From: Lobosporangium transversale
Lineage: Eukaryota > Mortierellomycota > Mortierellomycetes > Mortierellales > Mortierellaceae
Length of the DNA: 64,000 nt
NCBI RefSeq assembly: GCF_002105155.1
Contig: NW_019028999.1
Location: forward strand, 186,001-250,000
Direction: 5' to 3'
Shown: positions 1 through 11,759 of the stretch, piece by piece
How positions within the stretch are numbered: position 1 is the stretch's first letter
How the letters are laid out: the number at the start of each line of letters is the position of its first letter
The notes under the pieces: model-generated
What the model was told of the DNA's origin: nothing
What the model saw: only the letters and a program-made list of their open reading frames with translations
The model's database searches: none
Program-made: the position numbers and the translations under genes

Positions 1-56
1 ACTAACGAAAAAAAGAGGCTGTAGCGAGCCACAATAGGACCAAGAACGTTGGACAT
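1..56 (-). CDS. 5' end of an unidentified protein, cut by the window edge
   Basis: On the minus strand an ATG at 56-54 opens a frame reading MSNVLGPIVARYSLFFS to the edge of the window. The start looks like a short protein with an N-terminal hydrophobic segment. The last bases at the edge read GTTAGT on the minus strand, which could be a 5' splice site, so the first exon may end at about position 7. The adjoining GA-rich plus strand (pyrimidine-rich on the minus strand) looks like this gene's promoter, which supports a real start here. Too little is visible to name a family. Confidence 0.4.
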   Translation of the reverse strand, partial: MSNVLGPIVARYSLFFSL

Positions 57-1665
57 GGCGCTCTATTTTTCTTTTTTTTTTCCTTTTTTACGTGTATGTG
101 TATGTAGGTAGGATGGGGTTCTGGTTACGCCTTTCCTTATGCTGATCCAATAATGAGGGTTCTTATGCAGGGCTGTGTGTGAATTGCGTGATGTTCACAC
201 ACAGAACTTTGGGGTTTCAATGTCCTGTCAAGCAGAGAACTGGGAAAGAAAAGGAAAAAGGGAAAAGACAGGGAGATATTGTAGGGAAGCGTAAAGAAGG
301 AAAAAAAAAGGGGGGGGGGGGGGATAAATGATTCTTTTTCTCAACGTTCTCAAACGGAAAGTGATCGGTGTGGACGAGAGAAAGAAAGAGAATGTTGTGA
401 TAGTAGATGTGATGATGGTGTTGTTAGTAAAGCAACAGGATCTTAGATGGAAGAAAGGGCTGTGAGGGTGTGTGTAACAGAGAGGATCAAACCAAAGTTT
501 AAACGAAAAGAGAGATAACACGGTCAAACAAACAGAAAAAGTTAAAGGAGGAAATAAGGACAGAAAGAAAGAATAAATATTGTAATGAAGTGAGGCAGAT
601 CGAGAAGGAGAAGCCGATAGATAGCAAGAATTATTTATTGCACATGAAAGAAGAGAGAGCAAAAAAAAGGAGGAAAAAAAAAAAAAAAAAGCGAAAAGCG
701 GGAGAGAAGGGACTTTTTATAGACAAGCCCATGGAAGATGCAAAGGCAACTTCCTGCGATTAAAAAATGTTTTACACACATGTGCATTTTACAGCATACA
801 GCATATGGCCTACAAATAAAAAAAATAAAAATGACGGAGTTCTTGGTTTAAAATATGACGATATACACTGCAATGGACCATCAAAAAGTGTTAAAAGTGA
901 AAGACTACAGAGCATCCAATACACACACTCCAACAACAATGTTGTAAACGAACAACAGGATCTAGGCCATCCCATCACTCTGGCACGCTTTTGTTCTCAA
1001 TAATGGATGATGGGCAATAAGAATTTCTTCGCCCCAAATGATGGCGAAGTTGAAGTTGGAAGGAGTTTCTTTTTTTTTTTACATATTTTTCTTTAACCTT
1101 GTTCCTCCCCCAACTTCAATATATTTTATAATACCATTTAAATGGATGGGGGAGGATCACTGTTCACAATGGGTTCCTCATAACGCGCTTCTTTTAGTCG
1201 GAATATACACTAGTGCTTAGCATATCAGTGAAACAGACAAAAGAAGTGTCTTTTTCTGAGATTGCCGCCCATAATGTCTGTCAATAGGGCGGATATTCCA
1301 CGGTACTATGACTGGGAGAACCACTTACCAGTTTTACAGCAGTGGATTAGGCATGACAAAAGCAACATAAGCAAAAGAACCTGCTTTATGCTGAAAATCA
1401 ATCGCCGAGGAATAAAAAAAAAAAAAAAACAATGAGAATGGGTCATCTCTTCTCCTTCGGTAATAAACCTGATGTACGATAAAAGGCCACTAACCACTTC
1501 CGCTGAGATAACAGGAGAGAGAAAACAGCTGCAATATGCCGTGAATATCTTCCCAGAACAGGAAAGGTGACACGACAGGACATTTATTTGTTGTTTATTT
1601 TGCTGTTTCGCCTGTTGTCTTCTTCGATCAGAAGTATTTTTATTTTCAAGGCTCCGCAGCAAAAA

Positions 1666-1697
<32 letters not shown>

Positions 1698-2434
1698 GTG
1701 GATTGGAGTGTTGGACTGATCTGATTATTTTTAATATTGCATTGCCCCATTGTTTACCTGTTCCCTTCGATCAACTCAGCCATTCCATATTCACCTTTAA
1801 ATATCCAACAAGCTTGGATGAAAACGTGGCTCAGCATCAGCATGATTACTCATCCGCTTATCTCTCCCTCCTCTATTCATTCTTTTTTGTTTTTAGTTTT
1901 TTCTTTTTCTTTTTCTTTTTCTTTTTCTTTATCAGTTGTAGATTGACGTGGCTCTCAACACTTAAACCTCAAAAATTAGTGGCGAAACGAATAAAAACCA
2001 AAATTGGCAAAGCTCCTCTTTCCACATCTGAAAGTTTGAAAGTTCAGAAAAGATGAAAGGAAGTAAACTTTAGTCCTGTGCCTTGTGTCTCCTTCAAAAC
2101 AATGTACGTGTACATGTAGTCGCTCGCTCTAGATCTGAAAATAAGAAAATTTCTTTCCTCGGAGCTTTTATGCTTTGGAAGAGTGGCACAGCTCTGGACA
2201 GGGGAAATAGTAATCAACAACCTTCCGCGATTCAATTGATCACTTCCCCTTGCATAAGAACTTTTGTTGGTTCTGTTGAGAGGCGAATGCACCAATCAAA
2301 TGCTTCGTTAATGTCTTTATTCCCGTAATTTTACCCATGTTCTTAATGTTGTTAATATTCTTTTGTTTTGTTCCTTTTTTTTTTTTTTGGTGGCTTGCAG
2401 AATCTGCAGCTCATGCTCTCCATCTTCCAAGACG

Positions 2435-2469
<35 letters not shown>

Positions 2470-2522
2470 TTGCATATTCACACCCAAGAATGGCCTGTTG
2501 CCATATTTTTCCTAAAAGCCTT
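57..2522. other. Intergenic region: promoter of the edge gene, then no gene seen
   Basis: From 57 to about 740 the plus strand is GA-rich, so the minus strand is pyrimidine-rich, as in the other promoters of this window; it probably drives the gene at 1-56. It contains a run of 14 G at 310-323. Beyond 740 there are several long A/T homopolymers (for example about 1671-1697 and 2442-2468) and short open frames without recognisable protein features. I see no supported gene in the remaining 1.8 kb. Confidence 0.5.
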
Positions 2523-4231
2523 TCAGTAGCACCACACCTTGGGCCGGACGTCAAAAGCACACTCCTTATCCCTGAAAGCTGGAAAGATTACAAGTGCAAC
2601 CTTGCCTTCAGGGTTGCTCTTCAACGACGTTCCCATGCTTTCCTCATCAAACGGTGCACCCAGTGGAATTGTTACAGGGCTAATAACGGATTCGAGGCCT
2701 GTCATGGCTATTGAAAGCTCAAACGCTTTGTTACAAATGTCTTTGATCTTGTTTAGCTCGTTCGCATTTGTGTAGACTTTAGACACAAGCTCTGACAATG
2801 CGTTTGCAGCTGTTGTCACCTCCTCCTCCTGCCGGGCCTTGGTTGCCGGATCCTGAGTCAACATAACACAGAGCTGTTGTCTCCAGCGTACAGCCAGCTT
2901 TTCATTACGCTGATACATCCAATCGTAAATTTCCTTGAAGCCCTTGTTGTAGTCAAAGATGCAGTTGAGAGACTTGTCAAAGAAGCAAGAGACCAATGTA
3001 GTCATGACTACGGATTCCATGTAAAGGTTCAAATGGAATGACTCTAACTTGTCTTCAGGAATCGGAAAATTATCTAGCAGGCCCGAGTTCTTGAAATGTT
3101 CCACTGCAGCTTCTCGATTCAAATTAACGGAACGTCCTCCCTGGGCTTTCCTGATCAGATGCTCGATGGAGGCTTTGAGCTGAGTTAGACGGTCCATGAT
3201 AGTAGAGTGATCGTCATCAGTGGCGCGAATGAGGCGAACATGCTCCAGATAGTTTTTGGACATGACCTCATAATCTCTATCACGCTTGGCCAACTTTTGC
3301 TGCAAGTCCATATGCTGCCGATGAAGCTCATGGTAGGCACCGCGGGTACGATTGAGCTCCAGGTCCACGCTTTGCTTCTCCTGCGAGAGCTCGTCCAGAT
3401 CATTGCGAAGTGAGTTATTGAGCGTTTCCAATTCCACAATCCTGTCATCTCGAGCTTTCACCTCTACTCCTACGGCTGAGGCTCCGTTTTCCTTAGGTTC
3501 TGACTTGTCTGTTGTCGATCCGACAGAAATATCTACGGAACTGGGTCCATCTACAAATTCATACCATCATTAATATTGTCCATTTTAAACAATAAAGACG
3601 CGACATATACAATTGAACATATGAATTTGTCATCACAGTGACAAAAAAAAACTAAAATAAAAAAATAAAAAAAAAAAAAGAGAGAGATAAAGCGCCTGTC
3701 ATTATTACCTTTGCTTTCTACCATGTCAACATCAGTGTCAAATTCTTCTGTTACAGTCGAAAAAATATTCAAGACTGGCGCGGCTTCTGACGCTGTGTTC
3801 GCTACAGGTGAGATGGGATTGGGTGCTGGTGCAGAGAGAGGATTTGAGGGAACATCAACTGTTGGGGTTCCGGCCTCCTTGGTAGCTGTGGTTGTAGTTA
3901 CGGCTGTAGTTGTAGTTGGTGCAACCAATGCGGTTGGGGCGGCAGGGTTTGCCGACGAAGCTGAGGCAGATGGCTCAGACTGCTTGGATGATGTATCGAC
4001 GGGAGCCGGTTTGGTATCGGGTATGTCAATAGCCTTTTCCTGTGTTGGCGAAAGAGCAAGCGAAGGCATCTTCTTTTTATCATCAAACGTCGGCTCGCTA
4101 TAGAAAGCAGAGTTTTCCTCACTGAGCTTGCTGAGGTTGAGACTGGCGCTAACAGCAGGCAATGTGGGAGAAGTGGGCGCGGATGAAGCCGTGGATGGGC
4201 GGTCCTGCTGCTGTGGTTGTGGAGTTGTCAT
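2523..4231 (-). CDS. Coiled-coil protein of unknown function, 516 aa
   Basis: Two exons, 3709-4231 and 2523-3550, joined by a 158-bp GT-AG intron. The start at 4231 is the ATG of MTTPQPQQQ; the open frame continues upstream but only into pyrimidine-tract DNA translating to F/L/S. Residues 1-175 are low-complexity, rich in Ser, Pro, Thr and Ala. About residues 200-300 form a charged coiled coil (RDDRIVELETLNNSLRNDL and following heptads). The C-terminal 200 residues look globular and helical, with no motif I recognise, and end in RPKVWCY. The architecture resembles a scaffold or tether, but that is a guess. Exon frames join cleanly, so the gene is likely real. It lies in tandem with the dienelactone hydrolase gene, 626 bp downstream of that gene's stop. 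Confidence 0.75.
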
Positions 4232-4857
4232 TGGACGTGACCTGAGAATAAGGGGAAGTTGAGGTGCTTCTGAAATGAAAGATGGAAAAGGAAAAAAGAA
4301 AAAAGAAAAAAGAAGAGAAAGAAGAAATGGATGTAAAGGAATGATTAGAATAGAGGAAAGGAGAAGGGGTACCTTGCGGGGAGGAGACAAGGTTGCCTTA
4401 AGAATGCGACTTGATTCACATCTTTAGCATTTTTCACATTCTTACATTTCACAACAGCTTTTTTGTTTTCTCTGAGTTCTGAGTGGCGATGAGAAAAAAG
4501 AGGCAGTCTAAATCTTATCCTTAAAAGTTAGAAAGCCTGCTTTCTATTTGTGCACATGATGCCAGGGCTGTGTAAGATTGACTATCGACTCTATTTTTTT
4601 TTTTTTTTTTTTTTTTTCATAAGCGGCGTTGCTCTGCCTTGTTATTGCTTTGCATCCCATCCCAGCATGGTTAGGCATTGACATTCCTCTAAACAATCGA
4701 AAAAAGGCTTCAAGTGTTGAAAATAATCGCAGAACACGGAAAGGCTTCATGGATTGAAAGTAAAAGCTGGCAATTGTTTCATCTTGTGTAACGGAGCTTG
4801 GTCATAGATTGATATATACTCTTTATTTACAGCGATGCAGACAATATGAATTACTCG
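4232..4857. promoter_or_regulatory. Intergenic region with the promoter of the coiled-coil gene
   Basis: The interval between the hydrolase stop and the coiled-coil gene start. Near 4270-4335 the plus strand is almost pure A/G (pyrimidine-rich on the minus, coding, strand), the usual promoter signature here. A poly(T) run lies at about 4592-4617. I see no gene inside. Confidence 0.4.
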
Positions 4858-6006
4858 TTACAACTTGCTAGCAGAAGCGGCCTTTGCAAAGAACCCACTC
4901 AAGAGGTCAACAGCCTCGAGCCCGGCTTGGAATTGGTCGGGTTGGCTCCAGTCTCCGCGACCTAAACATAAAAAGAATTTGAAGATAAAAATCAGAGAAA
5001 ACATTTCGAAAGAAAGTGTCTCAATCCCCTTTGACGTATTTTCATGTGGGTAGTATCCAAGTTTTTTTTTATTTTACCTCCAGTCCAGCCATGGTGCATG
5101 TTATCAAAACGCTTGTGGAATGGCTCAACAGGGAAGTTCTTATGCTTGATAGAGTCGATAACAGGAACCTTTTATAAAAAATTACAAATAAAATCGCGTA
5201 AACAAATGAACAGTCCAAACATATTCAAGTAACACTAAGTGAGGATTTCATGTGAGACGCTTGGACACTTTACCATGTCAGCTTCATCCTTGGAGGCCAA
5301 AATAATCAGAGGAGCCTTTGTATCTTTGACAGTTTCGATGGAAAAGAACGATGGATGGGGACCACCTGCTGCCAAAAAGGGATTTCCTTCTTCAGAAGCA
5401 GCCTTGACCGACATGAGAGCTCCCCAGCATTGCCCAAAGATGGAAAAAGAGGTACACCCATCCTTGCGTAAATCCTCGACAGCGACACGAATAATCTCGT
5501 CAATATGATTGCCCTTGTAATCGCCATTGGCACCAATCCAGGCCATCAGCTTAGCGCTATCCCCCATCTGATCGGGTGGGTAACCACCCTTGGTGAAAAT
5601 ATGGGGAGCAGACAGTTGGAAGCCACCATGGGACTCGGCGATACGCTACAATATGCAAATTTCAAGTATTGGTATTTGTAAAAAAATACATTGGCATTTG
5701 GGCCGATATCCCCCCGAAAAATTCGTGAGTAAAAAAATCCCTTCGTTGCTTAAATGTCTATGATCAATAAATTCAATTGCAATAAATCCCCACCCAACTT
5801 ACATCAAAGAACTGGTAAGTCGTAGGATGATAGGCAAAGATGTCATAAATGGCAATGAGGCCACGCTTCGAATCCTTAGGTCCGGTGCGGTATGTGGTAC
5901 GCTCCTCACCCGCAATCTGTTGCGACAAGGCGACTTGCTCACCCTTATTGTGCCATTGGGCATCCTGAACAGGAGGAGTATTGCAGCAAGATTCAGTCAA
6001 AGACAT
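4858..6006 (-). CDS. Dienelactone hydrolase family protein, 256 aa
   Basis: Four exons: 5803-6006, 5274-5645, 5078-5168 and 4858-4961, all with GT-AG introns and intact frame. The product has the length usual for the family. The alpha/beta-hydrolase catalytic set is visible: nucleophile Cys about residue 141 in GQCWGA (family pattern G-x-C-x-G), acidic residue in ASKDEAD (about 188-191), and His about 218 in MHHGWTGG. Family members hydrolyse dienelactones or related small esters in the cytosol; in fungi the substrate is often unknown. The start ATG at 6006 gives MSLTESCCNTPP, a Cys-rich N-terminus seen in fungal members. Function at family level is secure; substrate is not. Confidence 0.9.
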
Positions 6007-6412
6007 TTTTGATTCTCAGGTCGATTAACAATTGATTCTTGAAAGTGAAAGAAATGGAATGAAAGGAACGAAGAAGAAGGAATTCGATCAAATTGCTGTT
6101 ATTTATAACCTGTAGTCCGGAAATAAGGTTATCTACACTTACCCAAAGCTTTTTTTTTTTTTTTTTTTTACACAAAAATGATTAATTACAATGCATTCTA
6201 AAAAGCGCGTTAACGATTCCGAGCAATTGTATTGCCGGCCATTAATAATCAATGTTGTGAAATTTAGGCATTATTAATCAATCTGGCTGTTTTTGAAAGG
6301 ATACAGGCGCGTCTAAACCATGCGAAACTTTTTTAAAGTTGGAATGTTTATTAATATATCCGTGAAGGCATGATGAGAACGCAGCGAAAATTGCTCTACT
6401 TTGACAAAGAAG
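6007..6412. promoter_or_regulatory. Upstream region of the hydrolase gene
   Basis: The 406 bp between the SFC1 stop and the hydrolase start, both on the minus strand. It holds a poly(T) run at about 6150-6169 and AT-rich sequence; no gene or distinct motif is seen. Confidence 0.35.
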
Positions 6413-7654
6413 TTACTTAGCAGTTACGGTCAACTTGAAGGTATCAGAGTTGGCATCCAGCCATCTCGAAACCCACTCATAGACAGCAAATGTGACAGCC
6501 TGACCGGGAGCAACGCGGAGTACACGAGGTGTAACACCCTTGTAGAAGGCCCTCCAGCCCTCGTTCTTCAAAATTTGGGTGTTGACATCCATGAAGCGCG
6601 CCCAGCCACTCAATCCTTCCGGATTGGGGGACTTTTGAATACGGGTCTTAACAATATCAATAGGGTTGTTGACGAGCGGCCCCATCGCGCCAGAGATACA
6701 TCCGATGACTGCAGACTGATAACCAGGCAATTCCTGTATATTCTGGAGGCGCTGAAGATAGCCCTTCAGGAAATGGTAGGTGGGGAAATTGGCTGCCTGG
6801 TTAGTAGCCTGACGGAGAGAGGTCAATCCAACTCCACGATACAACGCACCGAAGCCTTCCTCGCGAACAACAGTATAAGCACAGTGAGCTGCGTTGCGAT
6901 ACTTGGGGATGTCGAGGGGATCAGCCATAGAGTGACGTTGTGCCTGGAGACGGATCTTGACCACATCCATGGGTGTCACGACTAGCACAGCCTCAGTCAC
7001 GCCAGCCAACAAACCAGCTGCCATGAAAAAGAGAAAAAATATACTTTTAGTCACGGGAGAGTGAAAATGCAAGGCAACAGGAACTAAAGATTTATTGGTT
7101 TTACTCACCCCAAAGGTTATTCAGTTTCCATGGTGTACCATTCTTGTCAACCATTAGGTCTTTATAGAACTGGAAGGTAGTGAATCGGATGGCCATCTTG
7201 GGCACGATACCAGCTGTTACAGCACCAAGCCCCTTGTAGAGCGCTAATGGTGACTCTTTCCGCACGATCTTCAAGCCAACACCTATAAATGACAAGTTTG
7301 CATTCTAAGATGAAAAGAAAAGAAAAAGAGCTATGACATTAAAGACGTGAAGACTTTAAAATGGTCTTTTTCTATGGAGCGTATCGTAGCTCCAAAGGTC
7401 TTTTTTTTTTTTTTCCGAGTCCTTAGAAGATACTCTTAGACTCCCAGTCTCCTCTATGAAGGAAAGTATGATCGCCTTGATACGTTTCCCACTCCGTGTC
7501 ATTGTGTCATATTTATTTCGCCCACTTCTCCCGCTCCACAACAGCGCGCTGCATATTAAACTTTAATACAGAGCATCCTTGTCTGTTGTTCTGTCCTCTG
7601 GGTGCATTGATTCACAATCAATTAGCATTCATCTTTGAATGCATCTGACTGCAT

Positions 7655-7686
<32 letters not shown>

Positions 7687-8017
7687 CCTTGTCCTGGGAC
7701 GCTATATAATATGCTCAGATACTTAAATGATTGTGTCCAGCAGAGACATCCCTTTTCCATCTTATACTGTTGAAACGCTCCTTGACATTGATGGGTCAGG
7801 TTAATTACGGATAATATCTACGACTACAGGAAAAAAAAAAAAAAAAAAAAAAAAAGTGATAGTGACTTACAGCCTGACCACCCCTAGCAACATTTTTGGC
7901 GAGTTGCATTCGCACTTTGATTGTATCAAGAGGATGACAGATGAAAGATTCCATGAAGCCAGCAGTGCCACCTGCGATGAGGTTAGTGAGAGGCGACTTT
8001 TTATCTCTAGCTGCCAT
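6413..8017 (-). CDS. SFC1: Mitochondrial succinate/fumarate carrier
   Basis: Three exons: 7871-8017, 7109-7304 and 6413-7017, giving 315 aa. The three tandem mitochondrial-carrier repeats are complete, each with the Px[D/E]xx[K/R] signature: CHPLDTIKVRMQ, VTPMDVVKIRLQ and NNPIDIVKTRIQ. Strings such as LALYKGLGAV and RVAPGQAVTFAVYE match what I know of yeast Sfc1/Acr1 rather than other carriers. The protein sits in the inner mitochondrial membrane, imports succinate made by the glyoxylate cycle and exports fumarate for gluconeogenesis. Intron 1 is unusually long (566 bp) and holds long A/T runs. The exon 2 acceptor at 7305-7306 was chosen because it alone keeps frame and matches the family length. 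The gene is divergent from the lyase-like gene across a 938-bp region. Confidence 0.92.
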
Positions 8018-8805
8018 TATGTCTTTTTAACTTTTAGTGTTTTTCAAGGAATAGAGGGATTAAAGAGGATTTTGTGAGTTGGTAAGAGACATCAGCGAAA
8101 ACTGAGGAGAGAGGAGTGATGGTGGTGAAGCTTGTGATGAAAGATGGAGGAGTTGGGAGATCAAATAGTAAGTAAAAAGAGAAATGGAAGGAAAGTCAGT
8201 TCAAGCACATGTCAAAATGCCCAATTGTGAGACCAACGACGTCTCCTTTTTGGTGTCATCAGCATCATTGGGTGATTGAGATGACTGTATCGGCATTTTT
8301 TGTTCTAGGCAGTCTGTGCATCTGAATTATTTTTTAGAGACAGGCATTTGTGATCTGATTTCTCTTTGTTGAGGACAAAGCGACACTTTCAAAGGACCCT
8401 CTTTGTTTAATTTCAGATAGCTCCCGACCTGTGATATTCAGTGCGATGATTGCGTACAAACAAGGCAAGACATGAATTCATTTTCGACTTCGCCCATGCA
8501 GACGACGTGCAACGCATAGTAGGCCTGAGAGTAGGCACCTTTATTAATATTAATATTAATATTATTATTATTATTGCGGTCATGGCAACTAATCCCCATA
8601 CAAATGCGTGTTCTCTTCGACATTTCACTTCTTGGCGCGACCATTCTTTCGGTAAAGGTCTCTATTCCCCTTTCCCCTTCCATTTCTCTCATTCTGTAGT
8701 GTCCTCTCCCTATTTCACGCTTCCCAATTCTATTACACCGCAGCACTCTCTCTACTTGCATCTTCTTTCCACTTTCCCCTTTCTCTTTGTCTTCCTCTCT
8801 TATCT

Positions 8806-8837
<32 letters not shown>

Positions 8838-8955
8838 CTCTTTCTTACTAGCTGGGAAGTATCCATTTTGCATTCTGTCTTTCTTTCTCATTTTCTTCTT
8901 TTCTTTTCTTTTCTTTTCTTTTGCATTGAATCGAGAATCAGCACAAACAACTCAA
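8018..8955. promoter_or_regulatory. Divergent promoter region between SFC1 and the lyase-like gene
   Basis: 938 bp between two divergent starts. The right half (about 8640-8920) is strongly pyrimidine-rich on the plus strand, ending in a (TTTTC) repeat just upstream of the plus-strand ATG, and holds a poly(T) run at about 8810-8837. A TAATAT/ATT microsatellite lies at about 8541-8575. Open frames reported across this area translate to homopolymers and are not genes. Confidence 0.5.
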
Positions 8956-10934
8956 ATGCGTTCAAATTCAGCTTCAGTCCTTCCATCACACACGAGTTCT
9001 CAGTTCAAAGGCAAGATCCGTCCTGGTAGCATCGGATTACCTGGCAATTCAATTGGCCTAGTTGGTCGGATCACTCTACGTCGTGTCATTCTCTTCTCTG
9101 GCAGCCTCCTCTTTGTCTACATCGTCCTTTCCACAGCCCTTGGGCCAAGTTTAGATGAGTCTCCTTTCTCTGCTATCAGGCAAAATGAACGAGATCCGTA
9201 TGCTGCGATTTTGAACCCATTACTTAACAACCATAACAATGATAACCCTGGTCTTTACGAAAGACCTGTCCATGCAAAGTTGAAGCAAGCATCGCTCATC
9301 CAGCTGGAGGATGTGGATACAGAGAATACTCCGCTACAGCAAGAAAACTCAGATTCATCATCGAAACACCAAGGACCTGATGTGAATGCAAATGTAAATG
9401 TAAATGTAGATGCAACAGGGCCAGTTTCAGACGGCAGCAATGTAGGCGAGTCCGTCTTAGTAAATGATGGGAATGACGTTGGGTCTACTGGGGAAGAAGA
9501 GAATGGGGATTCACGACTGATGATCGCTATGAGAGAACGCAAGGCATCGCCTGTCAGCTATGCACAACTGCTCAGCGCAACCCGTCGAGAGCGCAATTAT
9601 GCCCTCGCGTTAATGCTTCGTGAGGCAGACTTGGCTCTGGAATCAACAGCGGTGTATTCAGTCACTAATAAGAACCAAACAGCACCCTCAAATGATATTC
9701 ACGATTACCTCTCTCTCTCAAAGTACTTTTGGCCCAATAAGGATAAGCCCGATGGCCTCCCCTACCGGGGCATCGATGGACATATCAACCCCGAGATAGA
9801 GACTGTGCGCGACTATCGGCTACTGAGAACAATGATCAGGGAGGTTCACATAATGGGCATGGCCTATCACTTTACGGGACGCAACGAGTATTTAAAAAAG
9901 TGTGCCATGCGCCTCAAGGAATGGTTCTTGGACGAAGCCACGTATATGAATCCCAACATCAACTATGGGTCACTAAGAAAGGGAGAGAGATTTGGTGCTC
10001 GAACTGGGATCTTGGACATGTTTACTATCTTTCGGTAAGTTTTTTTTTTATTTTTTTTTATTATTTTTTCCTCCTCTTCGTATCGAACCTGCTTTATTAA
10101 GGCCTATTACAGCTGTTCGAGTCATCCATTGACCTCAATGTTGTCTAACACAATGGATTTGCACAATCTTTTTTTATTTTTATTTTTATTTTTGTTTTCT
10201 GGCAACACATTTTTAATACTATAAGGGTGTTTGATGCCCTTCACTATCTCAAACAAGATCCAAGCTGGCCTCAAGATTTAATTCCAGATCTTCAGGAATG
10301 GTTTACACGCTATGTCAAATGGCTTGAGACCTCGCCCTTGGCCCAGATTGAGCGCGACAGCAGTAATAACCACGGAACGTATTTTGATGTCCAAATCATT
10401 GCCATCTATTTATTCTTGGGTAGGGTCGAAGATGCTCGACAGGTTGCTCAGACGGCTGTCCACAAACGAATTGAACCACAGATTACAGCTAATGGGGAAC
10501 AACCTGGAGAAATGGCTCGCAAAACATCTTGGTATTACTCTGTTTTTAATCTCCAAGCACTCATGACGCTCGCACGATGGGGTGATGATCTAGGTGTGGA
10601 CATGTGGTTTTATGAAGGGCCTCAAGGGCAGTCTATCAAGAAGGCGATTGATTTTCTACTACCGTTTGCGCTTTCAAGTGGAAAAGGATGGCCTGTGGAG
10701 AACTGGAAAGGCTTTGGGATGTCTGATTACCTAAAGTGTCTGCAGATCGCCTGGCATATCTATGGAGATGAAAAGTATATTGACGCGATAGAGACTCTGG
10801 GGCCCAAGGTACAAAAAGACATGGATGAAGGCAAGATTAAGACTGCCAGCATGTTCTTTTGCGACATTTCAACACTCCTAGAGGCTACAACTCGAGGGGG
10901 TCAAGGATTTATTTGGCACTGGTGTCTGACATGA
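8956..10934 (+). CDS. Membrane-anchored alginate-lyase-fold protein, 595 aa
   Basis: Two exons, 8956-10034 and 10226-10934, with a 191-bp GT-AG intron. The start is the ATG of MRSNSASVLP; the open frame begins earlier but with no ATG. A single hydrophobic segment at about residues 44-62, preceded by Arg residues, suggests a type II signal anchor. Residues 75-200 are low-complexity with a short Asn-Val repeat. The rest matches the alginate lyase superfamily (PF05426, PL5-like (alpha/alpha) barrel): YFWPN...DGLPY, DGHINPE, and NNHGTYFD at about 408-415, whose Asn-His pair corresponds to the catalytic pair of PL5 enzymes; a Tyr-rich KTSWYYSVFNL follows. The fold call is good. The substrate is unknown: fungi lack alginate, so a glucuronan or another cell-wall uronide is a guess. 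Confidence 0.85.
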
Positions 10935-11110
10935 AGCGTGGTTTGCCACAATTAATTTTAACCAATTAAAAGAAGTACTGTAGCGCAGTCACTGACCTTG
11001 TAATGAACGCGTCAGTGAAATCTACTCTGATCATTCTGCCGTTCATTCCAAGAGAGAGAGATTCAGAAAGAAAAAGAAAAAAAAAGAAAAAATAATAATA
11101 AAAAAGAATA

Positions 11111-11617
11111 ATGTCGATTCACACTGCAGCGCTCGAGGGCCAATTTGGACTGGTCAAGCAGTTGATTGAGGAAAATAAAAATGCCATCATTGCAAAGGAT
11201 GAGGACGAACGACAGGCACTGCACTGGGCTGGTATGAACTATGAGCTTTTTTTATATTTTTTAAAATTGAATTATAAAAATTACAGCGAGACGAGTCAAC
11301 TCGTCTCGTGGATTCTGATATATATGTGCTTTTATTATTTTATTATTTTTATTTTTATTTTTATATTTTATTTTATTTTTTTATTTGAATGAACATCATT
11401 GTTAATATATTATTGGATATAGTCTCGGGTAAACACTTGGATGTTGTTGAGTATCTCCTTGAGCAAGGAGCGCCTGTGAACAGCAAGGATGAGGTAACAG
11501 TAAACCATAATAAGGAAGGAATACATATAAAGATGGTCTGCTCGATTACTTACTATATGTATATTGCTTTAGGCTGATTGGACTCCACTTCACATTGCAG
11601 GTACGTGAAGATCAAAG

Positions 11618-11653
<36 letters not shown>

Positions 11654-11721
11654 CAAAGCAACTGTTTTTTGCAACTGAATGGATTACCACCTTAACCCTG
11701 TTCTGTCATTCTTGAACAACA

Positions 11722-11759
<38 letters not shown>

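Noticed and set aside
8438-8866. Frames on both strands rich in Lys or Phe
   Set aside because: They translate poly(A)/poly(T) and promoter pyrimidine tracts between two divergent genes.
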